Assembly: GCA_023422005.1 (NCBI GenBank)
Contig: JAEZSC010000076.1
Span: 1 to 64,000, forward strand
Reading direction: 5' to 3'
Origin: Bacillota bacterium
GTDB taxonomy: Bacteria > Bacillota > Clostridia > Christensenellales > UMGS416
Length of the DNA: 64,000 bases
Of this stretch, positions 28,790 to 37,024 are shown piece after piece (position 1 is the first letter of the stretch; each line of letters opens with the position of its first letter). Made by a program: the position numbers and the translations under genes. The notes beneath the pieces were generated by a model, which saw only the letters and a list, made by a program, of their open reading frames with translations, was not told where the DNA came from and did no database searches.

Positions 28790-29884
28790 ATGGACAAGCA
28801 TCTGTATGGCAACTCTTTGGACACGCTGTTTATGATGAAGGACTGCAGGAGCCGCCGGGTTTCCAGCTACGACCGCACCGGCGGCAACAAAGACTGGATC
28901 ACCATTGCGCCGGGAGAGAACATCGCCTTCGCCCAAATCGAGGGCTGCGCCATCGTGCGCCACATCTGGTGCACCGTGGGCAGCGAGGACCCGCTTTACA
29001 AGCGCAAGGCAGTGATGCGGGTCTTTTGGGACGGCGAACCCGAACCCAGTATCGAAGCGCCCCTGGGTGATTTCTTCGGCATGGGCCATGGCGTCACCAA
29101 GAACATCGTCTCCGAGCCGCTGTGCATGAGCCCTCAGGGCGGCGGCGGGTTCACGTGCTATTTCCCGATGCCCTTCCGCCAGGCGGCGCGCTTTGAACTG
29201 CTCAACGAGTGCGCCTGCCCCATCAATTTCTACTTCTATGTGGACTACGAGACATATAATTCGCTGGGCGATGACGTGGCATACTTCCACAGCCAGTGGC
29301 GCCGGGAGCGGGACACCCAGGGTTGGGCGGACCCGAACCGCAGCATACTGCAGGACAAGGCCAATGAGCCCGGCTACCCCGATTGGTTCCCGAAGCTGTG
29401 GCTCACGCCCAACCGGGACGGCCAGGGCAACTATGTGATAATGGAAGCCCAGGGCAGGGGCCACTACGTGGGCTGCAATCTGAGCATCGACTGCGTGAGC
29501 CGGCAGGCCCATGACTGGTACGGCGAAGGCGACGACATGATCTTCATCGACGGCGACCCGCTGCCCACGCTCCACGGCACGGGCACCGAGGATTACTTTA
29601 ACACCGCCTTTGGCCCCAGCGAGGAATACTGCGCCCCGTGGCACGGCATTACGCTGAACAGCGGAAACAAGGACTGGCGCTGGCAGGGCAAAAACGCGAT
29701 GTACCGCTTTCACATCCCGGACCCTATCCGCTTTGAGCGCTCCATCCGCGTGACCATCGAGCACGGCCACGCCAACAAGCTGTCCAACGACTATGCCAGC
29801 ACGGCCTATTGGTATCAGACCGAACCCCATATGCCTTTCCCGGCGCTGCCCGCCGTGGAGCAGCGTCTGCCGCAGACGCCCTGA
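28790..29884 (+). CDS. DUF2961 / GH172-type glycosidase
   Basis: 364 residues without a signal peptide. The DUF2961 jelly-roll hallmark HGTGTEDYFNTAFG lies around residue 267, preceded by GDDMIFIDGDPLPTLHG. The family, now GH172, includes difructose-dianhydride-forming fructofuranosidases and D-arabinofuranosidases, with a Glu in the TED motif implicated in catalysis. The N-terminal SSYDRTGGNKDWITI is also typical. I chose the ATG at 28790 with GTGAGG upstream; an earlier start at 28733 adds 19 unlikely residues. It trails the YesN-YesM pair and is closed by a hairpin terminator. A furanosidase acting on the imported sugar is plausible. Confidence 0.85.
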   Translation: MDKHLYGNSLDTLFMMKDCRSRRVSSYDRTGGNKDWITIAPGENIAFAQIEGCAIVRHIWCTVGSEDPLYKRKAVMRVFWDGEPEPSIEAPLGDFFGMGHGVTKNIVSEPLCMSPQGGGGFTCYFPMPFRQAARFELLNECACPINFYFYVDYETYNSLGDDVAYFHSQWRRERDTQGWADPNRSILQDKANEPGYPDWFPKLWLTPNRDGQGNYVIMEAQGRGHYVGCNLSIDCVSRQAHDWYGEGDDMIFIDGDPLPTLHGTGTEDYFNTAFGPSEEYCAPWHGITLNSGNKDWRWQGKNAMYRFHIPDPIRFERSIRVTIEHGHANKLSNDYASTAYWYQTEPHMPFPALPAVEQRLPQTP

Positions 29885-29915
29885 TCGGTACACCGATTTC
29901 CCATTCTATATGATG

Positions 29916-29950
29916 AAACGGCTGCCGAGACTTGTGCCCGACAGCCGTTT
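29916..29950 (+). terminator. hairpin terminator, copy 1
   Basis: Arms AAACGGCTG and CAGCCGTTT with a 17-base loop, 31 bases after the GH172-like stop. Nearly identical to a second hairpin at 30114-30149. Confidence 0.7.
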
Positions 29951-29972
29951 CAGCGTGTTGACAAGGTCAGCT

Positions 29973-30086
29973 TCCTTGGCTTCCCCTCGGAGGGGAAGCT
30001 GTCGCCGTAGGCGACTGATGAGGTGGTATTTCTAGCTTAGAACACCTCATCCGGCGCTTCGCGCCACCTTCCCCTCCAGGGGAAGG
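29973..30086. repeat. palindromic intergenic repeat element
   Basis: About 114 bases with mirrored ends: hairpin CTTCCCCTCGGAGGGGAAG on the left and CCTTCCCCTCCAGGGGAAGG on the right. Inside are GTCGCC/GGCGAC and GGCGC/GCGCC hairpins and a central pair GATGAGGTG (30017-30025)/CACCTCATC (30043-30051). As far as I recall, elements of this CTTCCCC...GATGAGG type are scattered in many Clostridia genomes. No coding content. Confidence 0.8.
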
Positions 30087-30113
30087 CATTCGGTAACTAT
30101 TTGCCGATAGTCT

Positions 30114-30149
30114 AAACGGCTGCCGAGGTTGATCCCGACAGCCGTTTTT
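30114..30149. terminator. hairpin terminator, copy 2
   Basis: Same arms AAACGGCTG/CAGCCGTTT as the hairpin at 29916-29950, with a 16-base loop, and here followed by TTTTT. It lies at the convergent junction, 25 bases past the stop of the Gfo/Idh/MocA gene on the other strand. Confidence 0.8.
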
Positions 30150-30173
30150 GGCTTTGTTGCAGTTGCTCTTTGT

Positions 30174-31340
30174 TTAGCGTGTACCGTAAGTTCCGGATGT
30201 ATCAGCGACGACCGATTGCACGTTCTCCTTGCGGCGGGAGGTTTGCACGCGCTTCATCAGTTCCTCGTAATACAGCTTCTCATCCAGCGGCAGCGTAACC
30301 GGCCGGCCCAGCCACGCCGACAGGTGCATGGCGTTGGAAAGGGTCAGGCCGTTGATGCCCTCCTGGCCGCCGGCCACCAGCGGCTCGCCGCGCAGTATCG
30401 CCCCGGCGAAGGCGTTGAGCACGCCCACATGCTGTAAGGATTGCCCGTCGGTGGGCACGTCCTCCTCGATGATTTCCGGCCGGCCGAAGGGCACCGTGTT
30501 GGTTCGGGAGAATTCCGGCTCCGGCGTACCCAAGCGCCACAGCTTCAGCTTGCCACCCTCGGCCACCAGCTTGCCGCCGTCCAGCGTAATCTCGAAGCGG
30601 TTGGAGCCGGGCACATCGCCGGTGGATGTCACGAAGGTGCCCGTGGCGCCGTTCTCGTACTCCACGTAGGTCGTTACGTCGTCCTCCACCTCGATGTCGT
30701 GCCATTTGCCAAAGTGCAGATGGGCGTCCACCTTGACCGGCAGGCCGCAGATCCACTGCCACAGGTCCAGGTTGTGGGGGCACTGGTTGAGCAGCACGCC
30801 GCCGCCCTCGCCGGACCACGTGGCGCGCCAAGCGCCCGAATCGTAATAGGCCTGCGGCCGGTACCAATCGGTGATGATCCAGCTGGTGCGGCGGATGGCG
30901 CCCAGCTCGCCACTCTTCACGATCTCGCGCATCTTGCGGTAAACGTGGTCGGTGCGCTGGTTGAACATCATGCCGAACACGACGCTGGCCTTGGCCGCCG
31001 CCTCGTTCATCTGGCGCACCTGGGCGGTGTATACGCCGGCGGGCTTCTCCACCATGACGTGCAGGCCGCGCCGGAAGCCCTCCATGGCGTAGCGCGGGTG
31101 GTCGTAATGGGGCACCGACACCAGTATGGCGTCTATGAGCCCGCTGTCCATCATCGCTTCCGCGTTGTCAAAACAGGGGAGATCGTCGCCCAGCACCGAG
31201 CGCGCCCAGACCAGACGGTCGGGGTTGATGTCGGCCACCGCCGCGACTTGAATTTCTGGGCACTTGTCGGCCACGATGTTGCCGATGTGGCCGGAACCCA
31301 TGTTGCCCACGCCGATGATGCCCAAACGTACCTTATTCAT
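30174..31340 (-). CDS. Gfo/Idh/MocA family oxidoreductase
   Basis: 388 residues. The Rossmann motif is GIIGVGNMGSGHIGN, the catalytic-region motif is VEKPAGV, and the C-terminal domain has GGGVLLNQCPHNLDLWQW with a His at the expected active-site place. It would oxidise a sugar or glycoside hydroxyl with bound or free NAD(P). Start at 31340 because AAGGAGG lies 6-7 bases upstream. It is coupled to the sugar epimerase/isomerase gene whose stop is 10 bases upstream. The pair resembles sets that act on 3-keto glycosides, as noted in the findings. The divergent AraC gene is the probable regulator. Confidence 0.9.
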   Translation of the reverse strand: MNKVRLGIIGVGNMGSGHIGNIVADKCPEIQVAAVADINPDRLVWARSVLGDDLPCFDNAEAMMDSGLIDAILVSVPHYDHPRYAMEGFRRGLHVMVEKPAGVYTAQVRQMNEAAAKASVVFGMMFNQRTDHVYRKMREIVKSGELGAIRRTSWIITDWYRPQAYYDSGAWRATWSGEGGGVLLNQCPHNLDLWQWICGLPVKVDAHLHFGKWHDIEVEDDVTTYVEYENGATGTFVTSTGDVPGSNRFEITLDGGKLVAEGGKLKLWRLGTPEPEFSRTNTVPFGRPEIIEEDVPTDGQSLQHVGVLNAFAGAILRGEPLVAGGQEGINGLTLSNAMHLSAWLGRPVTLPLDEKLYYEELMKRVQTSRRKENVQSVVADTSGTYGTR

Positions 31341-31350
31341 GCGGTCCTCC

Positions 31351-32112
31351 TTACGCAAGGCCTCTGGCCTTCAGATATTCAAAGCTGCGGCGCAGGCACT
31401 CGAAGGGGTCTTCGCCGCCGCAGTCGTCCTGTTCCACGAGCACATACTGGGTGCCCGCGTCCGCGCAGGCGCTCAGCACCTCGTCAAAATCGATGTTGCC
31501 CTCGCCGACCACGGCCATGCGCTGCTTGTTGTCTACGATGGCCATGTCCTTGAAGTGCACGCAGGGCACGCGGCCGGCCAGCCGGCGCACCCACTGGGCC
31601 GGGTTGCAGCCGCCAAACTGCACCCAATAGGTGTCCAGTATGAATGTCAGATCCTCTGGCGGGAAATCCTCGGCCATGCGCTCCAGAATCAGCTTGCCGC
31701 CGTAGCGGGCGAACTCGAAGTGGTGGTTGTGATACCCCAGATGCATGCCCAGCTGCCGCAGGCGGCCGGCCACCGGCACAAAGCGGTCGCGGAAGGCCTC
31801 GTAATCGGCCAGGCCGCCGGCGAAGGCGCCCGGCGCGCTGCCGATGCCCACATGCTGGCATCCAAAGAGCTTGTGCTCCGCGGCCACGGCATCGGTCTCG
31901 TCGGCGATGCGGTTGGGCGCCGTGTGGGTCAGCGCGCAGGTCAGGCCGTTCTTGCGCAGCTCTTGGGCCAGCCAGCCCGCCTCAAAGGGGCCCGTGCCCG
32001 AAACCTGCACCACTCGATAGCCGATGTCGGCCACCCGGGCCAGTGTCCGCGCCAGCTCTTCCGGCGTTTTCGTAAACTCCCGCACGGTAAACAGTTGTGC
32101 TCCGACTACCAT
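31351..32112 (-). CDS. sugar phosphate isomerase/epimerase-like TIM barrel
   Basis: 253 residues, xylose-isomerase-like (AP endonuclease 2 superfamily). Metal-site strands are visible: GYHNHHFEF, FILDTYWVQFGG, CVHFKDMAIV and a C-terminal YVLVEQDDCGG, giving the usual Glu, Asp, His and Glu ligands. Start at 32112 because GGAGGG precedes the ATG; the frame extends further 5' only across the promoter. The partner gene is a Gfo/Idh/MocA oxidoreductase. Such pairs epimerise or cleave oxidised sugars. Exact substrate unknown. Confidence 0.88.
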   Translation of the reverse strand: MVVGAQLFTVREFTKTPEELARTLARVADIGYRVVQVSGTGPFEAGWLAQELRKNGLTCALTHTAPNRIADETDAVAAEHKLFGCQHVGIGSAPGAFAGGLADYEAFRDRFVPVAGRLRQLGMHLGYHNHHFEFARYGGKLILERMAEDFPPEDLTFILDTYWVQFGGCNPAQWVRRLAGRVPCVHFKDMAIVDNKQRMAVVGEGNIDFDEVLSACADAGTQYVLVEQDDCGGEDPFECLRRSFEYLKARGLA

Positions 32113-32199
32113 AATATCCCTCCGCTTTCGCATCCAGTATACAGAAGATGCACACCGGCGCAAAGATACAAATAAAATACCATAGATAGAAATACAATC

Positions 32200-32230
32200 A
32201 CATTGCAATAAATGCACAAATACATTGCAA
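32200..32230. promoter_or_regulatory. direct repeat, likely AraC operator
   Basis: ACATTGCAA occurs at 32200-32208 and again at 32222-32230, 22 bases apart, about two helical turns. It lies between the divergent epimerase and AraC genes. This spacing suits the two HTH motifs of an AraC dimer. Confidence 0.6.
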
Positions 32231-32274
32231 AATGCTCATGGCGTGGTATGCTTTCGCTTGTGAGGAGAGCTTTC

Positions 32275-33108
32275 ATGCCCACGCTTTTCATGTACCGCGA
32301 CAGCGGCCTGTACGCGCACCATACGCTGGACCAGCATCCCCGCGATTATGCGATGCACGCCCATGACGTTCATGAGCTCTATTGCTTTTTGGCCGGCCAG
32401 GGCAGCTATTATGTGGAGGGCCATGAGTACCCGCTGAGCCCCGGGTGCATCCTTACGCTGCAAGCAGGGGAGGCCCATTGCCTGCACATCTCCCCGGAAC
32501 AGCCCTACGAGCGCCTGGCCATCCATTTCGCGCCGTCACTGCTGGATGGCATCGACGCCGACCGTGCGCTGCAGCGGCCTTTTGTGCAGCGGCCTCTGGG
32601 CTTGAACAATCTCTACCGCCCGCAGACTCTGCGTCAGGACCTGGTGCAGGCCTATTTGCAGCCGCTGCTGGAGGCCCGGGATCAGCACAGCGCCGGCGAC
32701 CGGCGGCTGCTGGTGCTCACGGCGCTGCTGCCCATGTTGTATGAGCTGTCCCGGTGCTTCCACCGCCTGCAGGACGAGGCCGGTACGCCTCAGAACATCA
32801 TGGTGCAGGTCATCGCCCATCTGAATGCCCACCTGAACGAAACCCCGACGGCGGACGAGCTGGCCCGGCGGTTCTATGTGAGCAAGACCTATCTGAACCG
32901 GCATTTCCAGCACGTCACCGGCTCCACGGTGCGTGAGTACATCCTGACCAAGCGGTTGATGCTGGCACGCCAGCGCATCCGCGGCGGCGTGCCGGCAAGC
33001 CAGGCCGCCGACGCCTGCGGCTGGAGCGACTACTCGTCCTTCTACCGGCAGTACCGCGCCCGGTTCGGCGTGTCTCCCGCCCAAGACAAGCGGGCTGCCA
33101 GGGGTTAA
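32275..33108 (+). CDS. AraC-family regulator with cupin sensor
   Basis: 277 residues. The N-terminal AraC-binding cupin (about 10-150) has HAHDVHELYCFLAGQGSYYVEG and LQAGEAHCLH. The C-terminal AraC domain has the motifs PTADELARRFYVSKTYLNRHF and ASQAADACGWSDYSSFYRQYR. Start at 32275 because GAGGAG lies 9 bases upstream; ATGs at 32212 and 32248 lack one. It probably senses a sugar and controls the divergent oxidoreductase-epimerase operon through the 22-bp-spaced repeats between them. Confidence 0.92.
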   Translation: MPTLFMYRDSGLYAHHTLDQHPRDYAMHAHDVHELYCFLAGQGSYYVEGHEYPLSPGCILTLQAGEAHCLHISPEQPYERLAIHFAPSLLDGIDADRALQRPFVQRPLGLNNLYRPQTLRQDLVQAYLQPLLEARDQHSAGDRRLLVLTALLPMLYELSRCFHRLQDEAGTPQNIMVQVIAHLNAHLNETPTADELARRFYVSKTYLNRHFQHVTGSTVREYILTKRLMLARQRIRGGVPASQAADACGWSDYSSFYRQYRARFGVSPAQDKRAARG

Positions 33109-33167
33109 GGTTAAGCGGAGGATGTGGGGAGGGGCCTGGCTTTGGATTGACCGCCACAGCCTGCCCC

Positions 33168-34045
33168 TCATCGGGCATTCATATATAGGGCGCCCTTCTG
33201 GGGTTCCACGCACCGGCTGCTGACGGCTGCCTGGGGCAGCGCCGCCGCCAGATAGGCGCAAAAGCTGTCGCGCACCGGCTGCACATGGGCCAGCACGCCG
33301 CCGCTCAGCGCCACCGCCGGCGATTCCAGCCCCAACCGGGCGCTCAGAGCAATGGCCATGCCGGCCAGCTCCTGGCCGGCACGGGTCAGGATACCGGCGG
33401 CGCGGCGGTCTCCCTGGGCCGCGCGCTCCGCCACGGCTTGGGCCAGCACAGCGGTGTCGGCTTTGGGGGCGTTGTATGTGCGCTCCACCAGGGCACGGAG
33501 GCGGTCCGCCCCCGCCGCCCGTAGCAGTGCCTGGGTCAGCGGGTGCTCGGGTAGCCCGTCGTCGGCGTCGTCCAGCGCCATGCGAATGGCATCGGCGGCG
33601 ATGACGTAGGCGCTTCCCCGGTCCCCCAGGATGTGCCCCCAGCCGCCCCGGCGCAGCACGGTGTCTCCGCGTTTGCCGTAGGCGATGCTGCCCGTGCCGG
33701 CCACGACCAGCAGGCCGTCGCCGCCGCCGTGGGCGGCGTACAACGCCAGTTCGCCGTCGCTCACAACACTGCAGGGCACGCCCAGGTTCTGCTGAAAGAG
33801 CTCCCGCAGGCTTGGCACTGCCGCCGGGTCCAGCCCGGCCATGCCCACGGCAACGCAGCTGCACGGGGTGGCCGCAGCAGCCATGCAGCCCCGGGCGGCG
33901 GACAGGATGTTCTCCACAGCATGGGTGCCCCCGGCTGTACCGTTGCCCGGACCGGCTTCGCAGGCGGCCAGGCGCTCCCCCTGGGGTCTATAGGCCACAG
34001 CGACGGTCCTGGTGCCGCGGCATCCACGCCGATCACGAACGTCAT
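33168..34045 (-). pseudogene. BadF/NagK-type amino-sugar kinase with apparent N-terminal frameshift
   Basis: The long frame reads as a BadF/BadG-type ATPase, the fold of bacterial N-acetylglucosamine kinases: VVAGTGSIAYG, RRGGWGHILGDRGSAY, ALSGGVLAHV. However, the expected start MTFVIGVDAGGTRT is split. The ATG at 34045 begins MTFVIGVDA in one frame, and GTRTVAVAY continues in another, so one G appears missing near 34015-34021 inside the phosphate-binding DxGGT motif. The ATG overlaps the murQ stop by four bases, which supports it as the true start. Restored length is about 292 residues, the family norm. It is either a true lesion or a base-call error. Confidence 0.8.
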
Positions 34046-34977
34046 GGCCGGCCATCCTTGCGGTGGGCGGCCACAGCCTGGGCCAGCAGGCCCCGGTGAG
34101 CCTGTAGCAGGCTGGCGGCCTCATCGGGGCCCAGACTGGTCAACGCCATGCAGATGGCGGTCTTGGCGTGGCCGCCGGCCTGCCGCAGCAGCTCGGCGGC
34201 GGCTTGCTCATTCAGGCCGGTCACCTCGGCCACCATGCGCCGGGCGCGGCTGCGCAGCTTCTCGTTGGTCGCCCGCAGGTCCACCATCCGGTTGCCGTAC
34301 ACCTTGCCCAGGCGGATCATCACCCCGGTGGACAGCATGTTGAGCACCATCTTCTGAGCGGTGCCGGCCTTCATGCGGGTGGAACCGGTGATCACCTCCG
34401 GCCCCGGCGCGGGGGAGATGGCGATGTCCGCCAGGCGGGCCAGGGCAGAGTCCGGCGTGCAGGCGAGCGCCACGGTGAGCGCGCCCAGCGACCGGGCATG
34501 GGCCACGCCGCCCAGCACATAGGGCGTGCGGCCGGAAGCCGCCAGGCCCACCAGCACGTCTCCACCGCCAAAGCCGATGGCCTGCAGGTCTGCCCGGCCC
34601 AGGGCTTCGTCGTCCTCGGCGCCCTCCTTGGCGCGGAACATGGCGTCCGGCCCGCCGGCCATCAGCGCCACGACGACGCCTTCCTCCACGCCGAAGGTGG
34701 GCGGGCACTCGCTGGCATCCAGCACGCCCAACCGGCCGGAGCTGCCCGCGCCCATGTAGACCAGCCGGCCGCTGTTGCCCAGCGCCGCGGCGATTGCGTC
34801 CACTGCCCGGGCGATGGCGGGGATCTCCCTCTCCACCGCCGCGGCCACCTTGGCATCCTCGGCGTTGATCAGGCGCAGCATGTCCTGTGTGGGCAGCTCG
34901 TCTATGTGCTCGGTCAGCGGGTTTTGCCGCTCGGTCGTCAGGTCCTGCCAACTTATGGGCAATCCTTTTACGCTCAC
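34042..34977 (-). CDS. murQ: N-acetylmuramic acid 6-phosphate etherase MurQ
   Basis: 311 residues. MurQ removes D-lactate from MurNAc-6-phosphate to give GlcNAc-6-phosphate in the cytoplasm. The SIS domain has RLVYMGAGSSGRLGVLDASECPPTFG split over about 58-85 and VLVGLAASGRTPYV. The catalytic-region ATGSTRMKAGTAQK-type motif is seen as ITGSTRMKAGTAQKMVLNML. A C-terminal UBA-like segment (LLRQAGGHAKTAIC) completes the family layout. Start is a GTG at 34977 that overlaps the stop of the GH130 gene by four bases; upstream in-frame ATGs lie within that gene. The amino-sugar kinase follows with another four-base overlap. Confidence 0.94.
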   Translation of the reverse strand: MSVKGLPISWQDLTTERQNPLTEHIDELPTQDMLRLINAEDAKVAAAVEREIPAIARAVDAIAAALGNSGRLVYMGAGSSGRLGVLDASECPPTFGVEEGVVVALMAGGPDAMFRAKEGAEDDEALGRADLQAIGFGGGDVLVGLAASGRTPYVLGGVAHARSLGALTVALACTPDSALARLADIAISPAPGPEVITGSTRMKAGTAQKMVLNMLSTGVMIRLGKVYGNRMVDLRATNEKLRSRARRMVAEVTGLNEQAAAELLRQAGGHAKTAICMALTSLGPDEAASLLQAHRGLLAQAVAAHRKDGRP

Positions 34978-35960
34978 AGCGGATTCTGGCGCAGGAAGTC
35001 CAGCACGCCATCCACCGTGGTGAAGGCCAGGCCGGTCACCGTGTCGGCGCAACCGTAATAGATGGCCACACGGCCGGTGGGCCCATCGCACAGCGCCGCG
35101 CACGGGAAGGCCACGTTGGGCACGTCGCCCACGCACTCGTATTGGGCTTGGGGCGAGAGCAGATAGGGCCGGGAGCGGCGGATCACCTTCCAGGGCTGGT
35201 CCCGATCCAGCAGCGCCGCGCCGAAGCTGTATACAAAGCCGTTGCAGGAGTTCAGCACGCCGTGGTAGAACAGCAGCCAGCCCTCTTCGGTTTCAATGGG
35301 CGTGGGGCCTGCGCCGATCTTGGTGGATTGCCACGCCGACTGGCCGGTTCTGTCCACGCCCATGACATAACGGTGCCTGCCCCAGAACTCCATGTCCGGG
35401 CTTTCGCTGTAGTAGATGTCGCCAAAGGGCGTGTGACCGTTGTCGCTGGGGCGGCTGAGCATGGCGTAGCGCCCGCCTATTTTGCGGGGAAAGAGCACGC
35501 CGTTGCGGTTGAAGGGCAAAAAGGCGTTTTTCAGTTGATGGAAGGTTTCGAAGTCATAGGTGTAGGCCACGCCAATGGTGGGGCCGTAGTAGCCGTTGCA
35601 CCATGTGATATAGTAGCGATCCTCCAGGAAGCATACGCGGGGGTCATAGCGGTATTCCTTGCGCGTAACCTCTGGGTCGCCCTGGAAGGCGATGGTTTCG
35701 GGGCGAATGTTCCAACGGTATCCGTCGGCGCTGAAGCCCGCGTGCAGGTCCATACGCCGGCTGGTGTCGTCACAGCGGAACACGCCGGCGAAGCCGCCCC
35801 GGAAGGCTACCACGGCGCTGTTGAACACGCTGTTGGAGTCCGCGAGGATGTCGCGGGGGATGATTGGGTTGGCGTCATAGCGCCAGATGACGGCGCTGCT
35901 GGCGGCGGGTCGGTCCTGCCAGGGGATGTTGGGGAGTTGGTCGGTAAAAACTTTGCTCAT
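34974..35960 (-). CDS. GH130-family beta-mannoside phosphorylase/hydrolase-like
   Basis: 328 residues, a five-bladed propeller of the GH130 type. Diagnostic parts are SVFNSAVVAF, KEYRYDPRVCFLED (Asp106 at the expected catalytic acid) and CVGDVPNVAFPCA near the C-terminus. Characterised relatives phosphorolyse beta-1,4-mannosyl bonds, including Man-GlcNAc from N-glycans, and some are hydrolases. AGGAGG lies before the ATG. It sits between GH18 and MurQ genes and overlaps murQ, which suits release of mannose or an N-acetylhexosamine in the cytoplasm. Phosphorylase and hydrolase cannot be told apart from sequence by eye. Confidence 0.87.
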   Translation of the reverse strand: MSKVFTDQLPNIPWQDRPAASSAVIWRYDANPIIPRDILADSNSVFNSAVVAFRGGFAGVFRCDDTSRRMDLHAGFSADGYRWNIRPETIAFQGDPEVTRKEYRYDPRVCFLEDRYYITWCNGYYGPTIGVAYTYDFETFHQLKNAFLPFNRNGVLFPRKIGGRYAMLSRPSDNGHTPFGDIYYSESPDMEFWGRHRYVMGVDRTGQSAWQSTKIGAGPTPIETEEGWLLFYHGVLNSCNGFVYSFGAALLDRDQPWKVIRRSRPYLLSPQAQYECVGDVPNVAFPCAALCDGPTGRVAIYYGCADTVTGLAFTTVDGVLDFLRQNPL

Positions 35961-35975
35961 GGGAAGCCTCCTGAT

Positions 35976-37004
35976 TTATGGTTTGGTTGGATAGAGATTG
36001 TCGTGCATGGCCTTGAGCAGCGTGCCGCTGGGGTCATAGCTGTGCTCCCAGTACATGATGCCGGCCAGGCCTTGATCGCGGATGAAGTCGCACTTGCAGC
36101 CGATGGATTGCTCGTCGTCGTAGCTGATGAACGTGTCGCCGTTAAACAGCCACGGCGCGCAGGCCTCGGCGTCCCAATGGCGCACAAAGCCGTTCTTGCC
36201 GATGTAGTTTTCCACAAGCTCGCCATAATGGGCGCCGAACCCGCCTGCGGCCGGCGTCATCTGGAACAGGCCGTGGTTGCGGTCCGGCACGCCGGTCCAC
36301 TTGCGCCCGTAGAAGGCCGCGCCCAGCACCAGCTTGTGCCGGGGCACGCCGGCGCCCTTGTAGAGCTCCACCGAGCGCTCGGCGCTGATCGTATACAGGT
36401 CGCCGGTAGAGGCGCGCAGGTTGGTGTGGTGGCCGGTCAGCGTCTGGAAGCCGCCGCGCATGTCGTAGGTCATCAGCAGCACATAGTCCAGCGCCTGTTG
36501 AACCTCGCCCATTTGGGTGCTGTCGATGAAATACTGGTCCGCCCCCACGGCGATGGTCAACAGCTTACGCGGCCCGGCGCAGCCGTCCAGCGCGGCGCGC
36601 ACTTCCCGCAGCAGCAGCGTGAAGTTGCCGCGGTCTGCGGGGCTGGCGGCGATGCCTGCCACGCCGATGCACGGGTATTCCCAGTCGATGTCGATGCCGT
36701 CCAGGCCCAGCTCTTCCACGGCCCGGGCGCAGGTTTGGGCGAAGGACGCCCGGCCCTGTGCTGTGGAAGCGGCCTCGGAGAAGCCGCCGGCGCCCCAGCC
36801 GCCCACCGACAGAACGACCTTCAGCGCCGGGTTCAGCGCGCGCAGCCGGTCCAGCTGCTCCATGTTCTGCAGGTGGTCATAGACGACCTTGTCGTCCTTC
36901 ACCAGGCCGAAGGCGATGTTGATGTGGGTCAGCCGCCGGGCGTCTTCCGCCGTCACCTGCGGCAGTGACCGGTCCATAACGTAAGCGGCGATCATGGGTT
37001 GCAT
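35976..37004 (-). CDS. GH18-family chitinase/endo-glucosaminidase-like, intracellular
   Basis: 342 residues. Both GH18 signatures are intact: SVGGW at 67-71 and the catalytic DxxDxDxE as Asp102, Asp105, Asp107 and Glu109 in LDGIDIDWEYP. The family cleaves beta-1,4 bonds after N-acetylglucosamine by substrate-assisted catalysis, in chitin or in the core of N-glycans. The N-terminus MQPMIAAYVMDRSLP is already the first barrel strand, so there is no signal peptide and the enzyme should act inside the cell. AGGAGG precedes the start. It lies between an AraC-like regulator and the GH130 gene. Confidence 0.9.
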   Translation of the reverse strand: MQPMIAAYVMDRSLPQVTAEDARRLTHINIAFGLVKDDKVVYDHLQNMEQLDRLRALNPALKVVLSVGGWGAGGFSEAASTAQGRASFAQTCARAVEELGLDGIDIDWEYPCIGVAGIAASPADRGNFTLLLREVRAALDGCAGPRKLLTIAVGADQYFIDSTQMGEVQQALDYVLLMTYDMRGGFQTLTGHHTNLRASTGDLYTISAERSVELYKGAGVPRHKLVLGAAFYGRKWTGVPDRNHGLFQMTPAAGGFGAHYGELVENYIGKNGFVRHWDAEACAPWLFNGDTFISYDDEQSIGCKCDFIRDQGLAGIMYWEHSYDPSGTLLKAMHDNLYPTKP

Positions 37005-37024
37005 ATACAGAGTCCTCCTGTGTA

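Noticed and set aside
34887..36968. A 693-codon open frame on the + strand
   Set aside because: It is the antisense of GH130 and GH18, whose catalytic residues are intact on the - strand.
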